Assembly (NCBI GenBank): GCA_021463165.1
Contig: JAJTWY010000014.1
Location: forward strand, 32,044 to 96,043
Length of the DNA: 64,000 nucleotides
Origin: Pyrinomonadaceae bacterium
Lineage (GTDB): Bacteria; Acidobacteriota; Blastocatellia; Pyrinomonadales; Pyrinomonadaceae
Direction: 5' to 3'
The translations under genes were made by a program, and so were the position numbers. A model generated the notes under the pieces. The model was not told the DNA's origin. It worked only from the letters and a program-made list of their open reading frames with translations, and did no database searches. This document shows, piece after piece, positions 17,251 to 26,615 of the stretch (its first letter is position 1; each line of letters begins with the position of its first letter).

Positions 17251-18531
17251 ATGAAGTTCCTTCATATTGCCGATGTGCATCTCGGGTGTACCAGATATCA
17301 ATTGGCTGAAAGCCCGCGGGACTTTTTCGACGCGTGGATCGATGTGCTCAAACGATACGCGATCGATGAAAGGGTCGATTTTGTCATAATGTGCGGTGAT
17401 TTCTTCCACAAGCGCTCGGTCCCGCCGGAAACAATGAATTATGCCGTCGAAGGGCTAACGATGATGCGGGACGCGGGTATTCCCGTAATATCGATCGAGG
17501 GCAATCACGATCAGAAATACTCTGACAGCGCCTTTAGTTGGCTCAGATCACTTTCGAGCTGGGGATTACTCAAGCTGCTCGAACCCGAGACCAAAGACGG
17601 AGTAGCCAGTTACTCTGCATGGAACGAAACGACAAAAAAAGGAGGCTATTTCGACATTGGCCGCGTGCGCATCTTCGGGTCAGACTGGTACGGAGCTTCC
17701 GGTAACTGGGCGATCCCGATGTTGACCGAGGCGATCAAGAACGAACGCAGGCCCGGTGCATTCCACATTCTTCTTCTCCATACCGATGTCGAAGGGCATC
17801 AGGTCCATCCGATCCCGGCCCTTTCCGTAGCGGCCTTGAAGGAGCTCAAATCCGTCGTCGAATACGTAGGCCTGGGGCACACGCACAAGCACTACGAGAT
17901 CGACAATTGGGCGTTCAACCCCGGTTCGATCGAGATCACGAACATCAGTGAGTATCGTGAGACACGCGGCGCTTTTGTCGTGGAGATAGGAGAGGATAAT
18001 ACTGTCATCGCCCGCCATGTCACCGATTACCGTTTTCGTCCGTTTCAGCAACTGAAGTTTGACGTGAGCAACATCGAAAGCGGCAAGGCCGTGACCGCCG
18101 GTGTCGTGGAAAAAGTAAGCCGTGAGGCCCGCGTCGCCGAAGAAGGCAAGCCTCAGCCCATTATCGAGGTCATACTGCGAGGACAGCTAGGGTTTCCGAA
18201 CTCATTACTCGAGATGGCAAAGATCCGAGACGAGGCGAAGGCGATCACGGGCGCGCTGCACGTGAGGATAAAGAACCAGACAGTTCCCGCTGATCATCCC
18301 GACGCTGGATCGGATATCCCCGACGAAGGCCGCGAACGTCTCGAACGCCGTGTCATCGGGGATCTGGTCGCTCGCGATAGCAGGTTTAAGCAAATGGCTG
18401 ATGAATTTTCCGAGGCGGTGATCGGCGCGAAGCGAATGGCCCTCTCGGATGATGAACCCCAGAAGATATCTGAATTCATCGCAGTTAAAATGTCCGAGAA
18501 TCGAAGGGATCGAGGTTCAACCCGTGTCTGA
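17251..18531 (+). CDS. SbcD/Mre11-like metallophosphoesterase (DNA exonuclease)
   Basis: 426 residues starting at MKFLHIADVHLG. All calcineurin-like phosphoesterase motifs are present: D8-x-H10, CGDFFHKR, EGNHDQ, LLLHTDVEGH and GLGHTHKHY. The family binds two Mn ions and, with the SMC-like ATPase SbcC, trims DNA ends and hairpins. The C-terminal part (about 290-426) is an accessory region as in SbcD. No sbcC-like gene is next to it in the window; the gene instead overlaps the LON-domain gene by 8 bases. Likely a DNA-processing nuclease; whether it works with a distant SbcC is unknown. Confidence 0.85.
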   Translation: MKFLHIADVHLGCTRYQLAESPRDFFDAWIDVLKRYAIDERVDFVIMCGDFFHKRSVPPETMNYAVEGLTMMRDAGIPVISIEGNHDQKYSDSAFSWLRSLSSWGLLKLLEPETKDGVASYSAWNETTKKGGYFDIGRVRIFGSDWYGASGNWAIPMLTEAIKNERRPGAFHILLLHTDVEGHQVHPIPALSVAALKELKSVVEYVGLGHTHKHYEIDNWAFNPGSIEITNISEYRETRGAFVVEIGEDNTVIARHVTDYRFRPFQQLKFDVSNIESGKAVTAGVVEKVSREARVAEEGKPQPIIEVILRGQLGFPNSLLEMAKIRDEAKAITGALHVRIKNQTVPADHPDAGSDIPDEGRERLERRVIGDLVARDSRFKQMADEFSEAVIGAKRMALSDDEPQKISEFIAVKMSENRRDRGSTRV

Positions 18532-19222
18532 CGCAATAAAAAAACTTCGTGGCATCCGGCAGATCCCTATATTTCCGCTGCCGCTTGTCCTGCTGCCCAA
18601 TGAGCTGCTTCCCCTGCACATCTTCGAGCCAAGATACCGGCAGATGCTGCGGGACATCGAGGCAGGTAATAGGCTCTTCGGTGTCGTCCGTTTCGAACCC
18701 GACGATCTGTCCACCGAACGCCCTGAGGAAGGAGCCATCGGATGCGTTGCCGAGCTTCGCGAATCCGAACAGCTGCCGGACGGAAGATCGAATATCCTGA
18801 CGTTCGGAGCGGTGCGCTTCAGGATCGTTGAATACGTGGAAACTGATGCACCATACCGGGTCGCGGACGTTGATTTTTTTTCGGACGATCCTGAAAAGGC
18901 TGAGGACGTCGCACCGTTGGCCGATGAAGTGTTCGAGCTGTTTCAGCGTATGGCAAAAGCGGCATTCCGGATGAGCGGCGGCCGCGGCATTATGCCGGAG
19001 ATCCGACGGACTGACGCCGAATCACTCTCCTTTCTGATCACGGCAGCGTTCAATTTTGACAATGATAAGAAGTATCGTCTCCTCGCGATGACCTCAACGA
19101 CAAACCGCCTGGCCGAGCTAAAGGAGATGCTCGATCAGGCGGTCAAACAGATCGAAAAGAATGTTGATATTCAGGCGATCTCGCGGACGAACGGCCACGG
19201 GCCGTCCAAGATCGACCTCTAA
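18524..19222 (+). CDS. LON-substrate-binding-domain protein
   Basis: 232 residues from a GTG at 18524, chosen because it overlaps the SbcD stop by 8 bases, has GAGG upstream (about 18511-18514) and begins just before the conserved LON-N start (IPIFPLPLVLLPNELLPLHIFEPRYRQML). The whole protein is the N-terminal substrate-recognition domain of Lon protease plus a helical tail (RLAELKEMLDQAVKQIEKNV). It has no AAA or protease domain, so it cannot degrade protein alone. Stand-alone LON-N proteins are widespread and mostly uncharacterised. It is translationally coupled to the SbcD-like nuclease. Its stop overlaps the stop of the opposite-strand gene at 19219. Confidence 0.88.
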   Translation: MSDAIKKLRGIRQIPIFPLPLVLLPNELLPLHIFEPRYRQMLRDIEAGNRLFGVVRFEPDDLSTERPEEGAIGCVAELRESEQLPDGRSNILTFGAVRFRIVEYVETDAPYRVADVDFFSDDPEKAEDVAPLADEVFELFQRMAKAAFRMSGGRGIMPEIRRTDAESLSFLITAAFNFDNDKKYRLLAMTSTTNRLAELKEMLDQAVKQIEKNVDIQAISRTNGHGPSKIDL

Positions 19223-20184
19223 TTGCCCAGGCTGTTTCTGAAATAATCGATCAGTCGTTGATCGTAGGTTTCCGATTGCTCCATTGACGCATTGATGATG
19301 CTGAAGCCCGACGGGCTTAGGTCGGTTTTGCTCTCGACCTTGGAACCCGGAGCGAAACATTTGCCGAGCTTCGATGTGGATTCCTGAAAAGCCTTCGCAT
19401 CAACCCCTGCGAGAAGGAGCACATCACGGTCCGCAACCTTCTTTGCCATGTCGCACACCGGTTCGCGTTGATAACAGCCGTCGAAATAATAGACCCTGGT
19501 ACCGAGCTGGGCCAGACGTGAGGTCGCGAAGCTCGCGAACGGGAAACGCCGGTCGACAGTCTCGACCAGAACTCCGTCAGAATCAGCAGGCACCGAATCC
19601 AGTGCGAGAGCCTTAATGGTCTTCTCCTTGGCAGCTGTGGCGACCGCTACGATCGCCCCCATCTCAACCCCGAAGATCCCCATCTTGTTCTGGTCGATAA
19701 GAGCGATCCCATTCGCGGTGCGAAGATTCTTGAGGAACTGGACCGCCGCAAGACTGTCTTCGGTCTCACAACCGCCGAACGACGCGTTCTTGACCGGCGG
19801 ATTCTCACCATGCCCGCGTTGGTCCGGCATCAGCACGGTAAAATTGGTCGATTCATTGAGCTTTACACCCAGATTCAATACGTACGACCGGTCCGCGCCG
19901 AATTTGTGAAGCAGAATTACGGCCGGTGCCCCCTCGGCACCCCGCAGAAGCCATCCGCGCGAGGTCCCGCCGTCGCGGCCGGACCAGGTTTCCTCGGTGA
20001 CCTGGGCCGCCCGCGTGCTCAACTGCCCATATTTCTCGGGCGTTACGAGATAGCGGGATCTGAGCGGCCGCGCTGACATGTAAACGAGCGTCACCGAGCC
20101 CGCAACGACCGCGGCAACGACGAGAAGAACGACCGGAAGCAATAAACGGGAGAGGCTTTTAAGAAGGCGAGTGGATTTTGCCAT
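19219..20184 (-). CDS. Membrane-anchored alpha/beta hydrolase-fold protein with Glu in place of the nucleophile
   Basis: 321 residues from the ATG at 20182-20184 (MAKSTRLLKSLSRLLLP). Residues about 10-36 form a membrane anchor, so the domain is extracytoplasmic. The fold shows VILLHKFGADRS (oxyanion region), LMPDQRGHGEN, and a nucleophile elbow FGVEMGA at 171-177. The usual Gly-x-Ser-x-Gly is here Gly-Val-Glu-Met-Gly, with Glu174 where the serine should be. Ordinary serine hydrolysis is therefore unlikely; a non-catalytic binding role or a different mechanism is possible. Convergent with the LON-domain gene (stops overlap by 4 bases), divergent from the S55 gene. Confidence 0.8.
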   Translation of the reverse strand: MAKSTRLLKSLSRLLLPVVLLVVAAVVAGSVTLVYMSARPLRSRYLVTPEKYGQLSTRAAQVTEETWSGRDGGTSRGWLLRGAEGAPAVILLHKFGADRSYVLNLGVKLNESTNFTVLMPDQRGHGENPPVKNASFGGCETEDSLAAVQFLKNLRTANGIALIDQNKMGIFGVEMGAIVAVATAAKEKTIKALALDSVPADSDGVLVETVDRRFPFASFATSRLAQLGTRVYYFDGCYQREPVCDMAKKVADRDVLLLAGVDAKAFQESTSKLGKCFAPGSKVESKTDLSPSGFSIINASMEQSETYDQRLIDYFRNSLGN

Positions 20185-20318
20185 AGCAGGAATTTTTTCG
20201 AAGAATATCGCCGCGTCGCGGCATCGAATAAGGAGGAAGGCCGCCGAAAGAAGAGCCTTTCGAACGGTCGAGTAAAATGATACCATACTTGCCGTCCCGT
20301 AAGGAAGAAGTTTTTACG

Positions 20319-22172
20319 ATGTTAAACCACATTTTTCTTGCAGTTCTTATTTCGCTGATCTTTCTCGCCGGGGTCTCGAGCGGCCAGTACAAACCAGCCT
20401 CAACTCCCGCAGCTCAAGTCACGGTGATGCCGATATCAGACGTGAAAGAAGGCATGCGCGGAACGGCGAGAACGGTTTTCCGCGGCACAAAAGCCGAAGA
20501 GTTCGGTGTCGAGATACTCGGTATAGTACCGAATTGGATCGGGCCCCGTCAGGATGTGATCATCGGCAAGCTCAGCGGTGCAAACGCCGAGCGAACTTTC
20601 GTATTTGCCGGAATGTCCGGCTCGCCGGTATATATTGACGGAAAACTCGTCGGGGCGATCTCCTACAGTTTCCCATTTGCTAAGGAGCCTATCTGCGGGA
20701 TAACTCCCTACGGCCAGATGACGTCCGTTATGGATCAGGCATCTGAGAACCTACCGGCAAAACGGACGCCCGTCACCTTCTCACTGACCGAACTCCGGAG
20801 CGATAAATGGCGGCCTGCAGCCCGGCAGCCATTTCAGAGCGGCCTTATTTCTGGATTCGCGGCTAATTCCTCATTGATGGCGGTAGCAGGCCAACAAATG
20901 GTGCCGATCACGACTCCCTTATACGTTTCGGGCATCTCGCCTGAGGTTCTTCAGGCGTTTGCCCCTGAACTGTCACGAGCCGGCGCCATGCCTGTCGCTG
21001 CCGCAAGCGGTGATATCAATGCATCTGTGCTGGCCCCGTACAACGAAACGACCCTTTTAGGCGGCGATTCTGTGATGGTTTTCCTTGCTCGCGGCGACGT
21101 CCAGATCGGCGCTGCCGGGACGGTAACCCACCGCGACGGCGAAAAGATATACGCCTTCGGCCATCCTTTCTTTAGTCTCGGTACGGCCGATCTCCCGATG
21201 ACGGAATCGCACGTCGTGACCGTCATTCCGAACGCAAACAACTCATTCAAGCTTGCGGTCGCTGATGCGACGGTGGGCGCGATGACACAGGACCGGGCTA
21301 CCGCGATCTACGGCAGATTGGGACAGTCAGCTAAAATGCTGCCGGTGACGATCCGATTGACAAACAGCCGCGGACAGACCGGTGAGATCAAGTTTGAGTC
21401 CGCGCTCGACGAATTCCTGACACCGTTGATCATCAATGCGGGTATCGCGAACACGCTCATTGCTCAGGAACGGCAGATGGGCGAAATGACGATCGAGCTT
21501 AAGGGCGAGATCAAGATAAAAGGAGAGCAGGCTATCCGGATAGATCGCCGTTTCGGCGGCCAGCAGGCACTTGCTCTTGCGTCCTCGGCAACCGCAGCTC
21601 CTTTATCCGCACTCCTGAGGGCGAATTTCGATGGCATGGAAATAACCGGCGTCGATCTTCAAATGTCGTCTGTCGATGGCGGCAAGAGCGGCACGCTCGA
21701 CCGCATATCGGTCGACAAACAGCGGGTCAGACCTGGCGAAACGATCGAGCTAACGGCAATAGAACGCACGGAATCGGGCAGTTTTACTACACGGAGGATC
21801 CCGCTCACAATTCCAAAGGATGCCGCACCCGGCCAACTTACGCTGAAGGTCGGCGACGGAAATGCGGTCCAGGAGAATTCCGCGATCACGCAGTTCACGC
21901 CTAAAACGGCTGCTGAGCTGATCGAAACGATCAATCGCCTGAAGCGGCCCGACCGCCTCTACGCCATACTCTCACGCACATCGGCCGGGACGATCATTGG
22001 TGCGAACGAGCTGCCGAATCTGCCTCCATCGGTGCTCGCCACACTCAACAACGACAGGACTGCCGGCGGCTCGAAACCATCAGTGCAGACGATCGTCGCG
22101 GAGATCGAACTCCCATCGGGCGAGTATCTGATCACCGGTTCGCAGACTCTTACTATCGAGATCGTGAAGTAA
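20319..22172 (+). CDS. Exported SpoIVB-type (S55) peptidase-domain protein
   Basis: 617 residues from the ATG at 20319, after GGAAGAAG. Signal peptide at 1-22. The S55 region includes ISDVKEGMRGTARTVFRGT, VFAGMSGSPVYIDGKLVGAISYSF (with the catalytic-type Gly-x-Ser-Gly) and the later motif EKIYAFGHPFF. In Bacillus SpoIVB this domain signals across the forespore membrane; in non-spore-formers it occurs as an exported serine peptidase of unknown target. The C-terminal half (about 380-617) is beta-rich and family-specific. This gene is divergent from the hydrolase-fold gene at 20184, with 134 bp between them that likely hold both promoters. Confidence 0.85.
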   Translation: MLNHIFLAVLISLIFLAGVSSGQYKPASTPAAQVTVMPISDVKEGMRGTARTVFRGTKAEEFGVEILGIVPNWIGPRQDVIIGKLSGANAERTFVFAGMSGSPVYIDGKLVGAISYSFPFAKEPICGITPYGQMTSVMDQASENLPAKRTPVTFSLTELRSDKWRPAARQPFQSGLISGFAANSSLMAVAGQQMVPITTPLYVSGISPEVLQAFAPELSRAGAMPVAAASGDINASVLAPYNETTLLGGDSVMVFLARGDVQIGAAGTVTHRDGEKIYAFGHPFFSLGTADLPMTESHVVTVIPNANNSFKLAVADATVGAMTQDRATAIYGRLGQSAKMLPVTIRLTNSRGQTGEIKFESALDEFLTPLIINAGIANTLIAQERQMGEMTIELKGEIKIKGEQAIRIDRRFGGQQALALASSATAAPLSALLRANFDGMEITGVDLQMSSVDGGKSGTLDRISVDKQRVRPGETIELTAIERTESGSFTTRRIPLTIPKDAAPGQLTLKVGDGNAVQENSAITQFTPKTAAELIETINRLKRPDRLYAILSRTSAGTIIGANELPNLPPSVLATLNNDRTAGGSKPSVQTIVAEIELPSGEYLITGSQTLTIEIVK

Positions 22173-22226
22173 CCAACGCCGCGGTGGCATTGGAGCAGAG
22201 CGAGGAATGTCGTCGAAGCCGGCCCC

Positions 22227-23615
22227 CTATGACGCTGTCTTCCCGTTCGCGATTAGTGTCGGGTACCTGCCCGTCCAGCAAGCCGAACAGGCCCGTGATC
22301 CATCGATCCCTATCGCCTCGAGCATTCCCTCGAGCGACAGGTAGCCAAGGCTGTCCACGCCGATAGCACGGCCGATCTCCTCGACCGACATCTGTGATGC
22401 GATCAGGTCCTTTCTGTTCGGTGTATCGACGCCGTAGTAGCAGGAGTGGGCGGTCGGCGGACAAGAGATGCGCATGTGGACCTCGGTCGCCCCTGCCTCG
22501 CGGACCATTTCGACGATCTTCTTCGATGTCGTACCGCGAACGATAGAATCATCGACGAGTACGATCCGCCGGCCTTTGATCAGATCCTTGATCGGATTTA
22601 GTTTCAGCCTGACGCCGAATGAGCGGATCTGCTGCGAAGGTTCGATAAACGTCCGCCCAACATAATGATTGCGAATGATCGCCTGGCGAAAGTTGATACC
22701 CGATTCTCGCGCATAACCGATCGCGGCTGCGACACCGGAATCCGGCACGGGAACGATCAGATCGGCATCGACGGGATGTTCGACGGCAAGCCGCCTGCCC
22801 ATCTTGTGCCGAGATTCGTTCACCGAACGGCCGAAGATCGTTGAATCGGGCCGCGAAAAATAGACGTGCTCAAACGTGCAAACCGAAACCGGTTTTGGCT
22901 CGAAGGGCTTGGACGAATGGATGCCATCGGCATCGATTATCATCATCTCACCCGGTTCGATCTCGCGTTCATAGGTCGCATCTATCAGGTCAAAGGCGCA
23001 GGTTTCGGATGCGACGCACCACGAGTCGAGATATTTTCCAAGGACCAGTGGCCGGAAACCGCGTGGATCGCGGACCGCTATCAGGGACGTCGGTGTCAGA
23101 AACAGCAGGGAAAAAGCTCCTTCGGTATCGATCAGAACCTTTTTTATCGCCTCGACGACGTTCGGCGCCGGCGTTCGTGCGATCGAGTGAAGGATCGTTT
23201 CTGTATCGGAAGTTGAGGAAAAGATCGCCCCGGCCCGCTCCAGCTTTTCTCTTTCGCGGTCGGCAAACGGTAGATTTCCGTTGTGGCAGACCGCTATCCG
23301 GCCGTGCTGGCAAGTCACCGAAAACGGCTGAACTTCCTTGATCGTGCTCTTCCCGGCAGTAGAATACCGCGTATGCCCGATCGCGCTCGATCCCACGAGT
23401 TTTGGCAAAACATCTGGATTCAAAACGTCCGCCACGAGCCCGATGGCACGATGCTGATAAAGTTCGGCTCCGTCCGAGGAAACGATCCCGCAAGCCTCCT
23501 GGCCGCGATGCTGCAGCGCAAAAAGCCCAAGCTGGGTCAGCGTCGAGGCCTCGGGATGTCCGTAGATGCCGAAAATTCCGCATTCCTCGTGAAATTTATC
23601 GAGCACAAGATCCAT
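22227..23615 (-). CDS. purF: Amidophosphoribosyltransferase
   Basis: First committed step of purine synthesis: glutamine plus PRPP to phosphoribosylamine. 462 residues from the ATG at 23613-23615; an ATG nine bases upstream is possible, and neither has a clear ribosome site. A short propeptide precedes the conserved catalytic Cys (HEECGIFGIYGHPEAS). The glutaminase half has HRGQEACGI and GHTRYSTAG, and the PRPP loop is IVLVDDSIVRGTT. Cysteines in VCTFEHVYF, HSCYYGVD and ACSACWTG fit the Bacillus-type enzyme that carries a 4Fe-4S cluster. It closes a long minus-strand run but need not share its promoter. Confidence 0.93.
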   Translation of the reverse strand: MDLVLDKFHEECGIFGIYGHPEASTLTQLGLFALQHRGQEACGIVSSDGAELYQHRAIGLVADVLNPDVLPKLVGSSAIGHTRYSTAGKSTIKEVQPFSVTCQHGRIAVCHNGNLPFADREREKLERAGAIFSSTSDTETILHSIARTPAPNVVEAIKKVLIDTEGAFSLLFLTPTSLIAVRDPRGFRPLVLGKYLDSWCVASETCAFDLIDATYEREIEPGEMMIIDADGIHSSKPFEPKPVSVCTFEHVYFSRPDSTIFGRSVNESRHKMGRRLAVEHPVDADLIVPVPDSGVAAAIGYARESGINFRQAIIRNHYVGRTFIEPSQQIRSFGVRLKLNPIKDLIKGRRIVLVDDSIVRGTTSKKIVEMVREAGATEVHMRISCPPTAHSCYYGVDTPNRKDLIASQMSVEEIGRAIGVDSLGYLSLEGMLEAIGIDGSRACSACWTGRYPTLIANGKTAS

Positions 23616-23659
23616 AACGTACATTGTGCCACTTAGCAGTTGGAGTGACCAAAGGGCGG

Positions 23660-24268
23660 CTACTTATGCAAAACCAGATCATCTGGTGTATTTACGTTGT
23701 AAAACAGTCTCTCATAGTTCCTCAGATGGCTGTATTCTGCGGGGTGAACGATCCGCGGGTTCATCTGCGTCACAAGGCTATGCATCGGCGGCGCTGCAGT
23801 GTGATCTACAGCTAATCGATCCATGGTTTCACTGGCTGTGCCAACCTGATAAAACGCAAATAGTGGCTGAAGTCGGCCGTCGGGCTGTTCCGGAATGATC
23901 GCTCCAAGATCGTTCGATATATGGCCGGCAAGAAGACGGACCAGTTCTTCGGTCGCAAACGGATAATCACAGGCCGTGACAAATATCCAGGGGCTTTTCG
24001 CATAAGCAAGCGCCGCATGGATCCCGCTCAAGGGGCCGCGGCCCGGATAGATATCAAAGATCCACGCAGTATCCGATCCGTTTCCCGGGATCGCAAACTG
24101 TCCCTTATGCGCCGCAACGAAGGTTATCTTTGAGAACAACTTCGCATTGCGCAGTGTCGAAAGAGTCTTCTCGGCGAGCGATACTCCGTCGATCTCGACC
24201 AGAGCCTTATCCCGGCCCATCCGACTCGATCGACCACCGATGAGGATGAATGCCTCCATTTTACTCAT
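23660..24268 (-). CDS. mobA: Molybdenum cofactor guanylyltransferase
   Basis: 202 residues. Opens with FILIGGRSSRMGRDKALVEIDG, the nucleotide-binding GG-x-SSRMG-x-DK loop of MobA; VTACDYPF is the metal-site motif. MobA joins GMP to molybdopterin to make the bis-MGD cofactor that the neighbouring YdeP-like enzyme needs. The ATG at 24268 overlaps the end of that gene by 8 bases, so the two are translationally coupled. Some changes are seen compared with Escherichia MobA, but the length and core motifs fit. Confidence 0.9.
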   Translation of the reverse strand: MSKMEAFILIGGRSSRMGRDKALVEIDGVSLAEKTLSTLRNAKLFSKITFVAAHKGQFAIPGNGSDTAWIFDIYPGRGPLSGIHAALAYAKSPWIFVTACDYPFATEELVRLLAGHISNDLGAIIPEQPDGRLQPLFAFYQVGTASETMDRLAVDHTAAPPMHSLVTQMNPRIVHPAEYSHLRNYERLFYNVNTPDDLVLHK

Positions 24269-26615
24269 TCTTCGATATTGTCAGCGAGATCTCGATCGCC
24301 TTCGATGTCGGTGTCAGGCTTCGTTCCGCATAGCTTTTCAGCGGCACCAACGGATTGGCCTCGGGAAAATATGCGGCCGCACACCCTTTCGGTATCGGGT
24401 ATGGGACGATCACGAATCGTCGGGCATGGCGTTCACCGTCGTCGAAGTGGCTCGTCAGATCGACGACCTGCCCGGGCTGCAGATCCCTCGAGGCAATATC
24501 GTCCTCGTTCATAAAGATAACGCGCCGGCCGCCTTCTATGCCTCGATATCGGTCGTTGCGGCTGTAGATCGTTGTGTTGAACTGGTCGTGCGACCTGATC
24601 GTGGTCAGCAGCAGGCGGCCCGCTGCGATCTCCGTTTTTACGAGTTTGCTTGGCCGAAATTGAGCCTTGCCGGAAGGCGTTGTGAACCGGCCTTCGTTCG
24701 GTGGGTTGGGAAGGTAGAATCCGCCAGGTTCGCGGACCCGTCGGTTGTAATCCTGAAATCCCGGGATCACCCGTTCGATCGAATCCCGGATCAGGTTGTA
24801 ATTCGACGCATACGCATCCCAATCGACCTCTGATCGCTCGCCGAGAGTCGTTTTCGCAAGATGTGCGACGATCCACGGCTCGCTGCGCAAATGCTTCGAT
24901 GCCGGCTCGAAGATCCCTTTCGACATCTGGACATTAAGCATCGTACTTTCCGTTGTCACGAACTGCTGGTGCCCACGCTGCTCGTCGATCTCGCTCCTTC
25001 CGAGGCACGGGAGGATGAGCGATCGCTCACCGACGGCCAACGCAGTCCGATTGAGCTTTGTTATGACCTGGACTGTCAGCCGGCATTTTCTTAGAGCGTT
25101 GAAAACAACCTCGGTATCCGGAGCGGCGCTGGCGAAATTGCCGCCCATTGCGAAGAAAACCTTCGCTCGTCCGTCGTCCATCGCCTCGATCGCTTCGATA
25201 GTGCTAAAACCGTCTTTCTGCGGCGGTGTGAAGGCAAATTCCCTTTCCAGCGCCGCAAAGAACGCCGGATTTACCTTCTCCCAGATTCCCATCGTTCGGT
25301 CGCCCTGGACATTCGAATGACCGCGAACGGGACATAACCCGGCGCCCGGCTTGCCGATCTGTCCTCGCAGGAAATGCAGATTTGCCACATCCTGTATGGT
25401 CGCGACAGCTTTCTTATGCTGTGTAACGCCCATCGCCCAGCACGTTATGACCCGCTCGGCAGATATGAACATCGCCGCCGCTTCTTCGATCTGTCCTCTC
25501 GTCAAGCCGCTTTCTGCGATGATGTCATTCCAGCTTGTCTCGTTGAGGGATCTGACCAGATCTAGGTATCCGTCGGTCTTCTCAGTGATGAACTTGTGAT
25601 CGAAAACGGTCCCCGGCTCGGCCCGCTCGCGTTCGAGCATCGTCTTCATCATGCCCTTGAGAACAGCCATGTCACCACCGATCCGAACCGGAAGATGGAG
25701 GTCCGTAAGATGTGTCGGTTGGTCGCCTAAAACAGCGATAGGGAACCTAAACGGATTTGAATAATGCTGCGGATTCGGATTCACAAAGTTCATCAAACCG
25801 GCTTCGGGAAGCGGATTTATCGCGATCATCTTCGCCCCGGCACGCTTCGCATCCTGCAGCGACGACATCATTCGGGGTGCATTGGTTCCCGGATTCTGGC
25901 CGATGACGATAACAAGATCGGTCTCGTTGAAGTCAGATAACCTCACGCTCGCCTTGCCGAGCCCGATAGACTCGCTAAGAGCGACGCCCGAGGATTCGTG
26001 GCACATATTCGAGCAATCGGGCAGGTTGTTCGTTCCGAACTGCCGAGCGAAAAGCTGATAGAGAAATGCTGCCTCGTTCGAGGTGCGGCCCGATGTGTAA
26101 AAGACCGCCTCGTCAGGCGAATCGAGCGAATTCAACTCCGCGGCGATCATCTCGAACGCGGCCTCCCACGAGATCGGCCTGTAATTCGTTTCACCCCGTT
26201 CGAACACAAGCGGCTCGGTAAGCCGGCCCTGCGCGTTTAGCCATTGATCGTCAAACTCGCTTAGCCGGACCACGCTGTATTCGGCAAAGAAGTCCGCACC
26301 GATCTTGAGTTTTGTTCCCTCGTCGGCCATCGCCTTGGCCCCGTTCTCACAGAATTCAGCTGCGGTCCGTCGCTCGTCCGGATCTGGCCAGGCGCACGAT
26401 TGGCAATCAACACCACCGATCTGGTTAATTGAAAGGAGCGCACGCGTTGCTCGAAGCGGGCCCATCTTTTGAACTGCGTTTTTTGTGGTCGAAACGATCG
26501 CATCTAGCCCGGCAGCAGTTTCGAGCGGCTCGGTCACTCTGATCGCCTCAATTAGTTCGGGAGACCGATCGCTCGGCCCGATATCCTGTGGAGGGTCTGT
26601 ATCTCTGTTTCTCAT
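24261..26615 (-). CDS. FdhF/YdeP-family molybdopterin oxidoreductase
   Basis: 784 residues from the ATG at 26613-26615, overlapping the fdhD stop as ATGA. It matches the YdeP/FdhF-like branch of the bis-MGD oxidoreductases: no N-terminal 4Fe-4S domain like that of NapA or FdhF, but a short VDCQSCAW motif near residue 70, then YTSGRTSNEAAFLYQLFARQFG, CSNMCHESSGVALSESIG and the molybdopterin-binding VIVIGQNPGTNAPRM. The C-terminal domain (GRLLLTTIRSHDQFNTTIYS) binds the cofactor. True formate oxidation is not shown: no electron-transfer subunits are adjacent. YdeP is linked to acid resistance in Escherichia; its reaction is not well known. The neighbours fdhD and mobA supply sulfur and GMP for its cofactor. 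Confidence 0.86.
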   Translation of the reverse strand: MRNRDTDPPQDIGPSDRSPELIEAIRVTEPLETAAGLDAIVSTTKNAVQKMGPLRATRALLSINQIGGVDCQSCAWPDPDERRTAAEFCENGAKAMADEGTKLKIGADFFAEYSVVRLSEFDDQWLNAQGRLTEPLVFERGETNYRPISWEAAFEMIAAELNSLDSPDEAVFYTSGRTSNEAAFLYQLFARQFGTNNLPDCSNMCHESSGVALSESIGLGKASVRLSDFNETDLVIVIGQNPGTNAPRMMSSLQDAKRAGAKMIAINPLPEAGLMNFVNPNPQHYSNPFRFPIAVLGDQPTHLTDLHLPVRIGGDMAVLKGMMKTMLERERAEPGTVFDHKFITEKTDGYLDLVRSLNETSWNDIIAESGLTRGQIEEAAAMFISAERVITCWAMGVTQHKKAVATIQDVANLHFLRGQIGKPGAGLCPVRGHSNVQGDRTMGIWEKVNPAFFAALEREFAFTPPQKDGFSTIEAIEAMDDGRAKVFFAMGGNFASAAPDTEVVFNALRKCRLTVQVITKLNRTALAVGERSLILPCLGRSEIDEQRGHQQFVTTESTMLNVQMSKGIFEPASKHLRSEPWIVAHLAKTTLGERSEVDWDAYASNYNLIRDSIERVIPGFQDYNRRVREPGGFYLPNPPNEGRFTTPSGKAQFRPSKLVKTEIAAGRLLLTTIRSHDQFNTTIYSRNDRYRGIEGGRRVIFMNEDDIASRDLQPGQVVDLTSHFDDGERHARRFVIVPYPIPKGCAAAYFPEANPLVPLKSYAERSLTPTSKAIEISLTISKNE

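Noticed and set aside
24261..26615. Genuine formate dehydrogenase (fdhF)
   Set aside because: No N-terminal 4Fe-4S domain and no electron-transfer subunits; matches the YdeP branch better, so no gene symbol was given.
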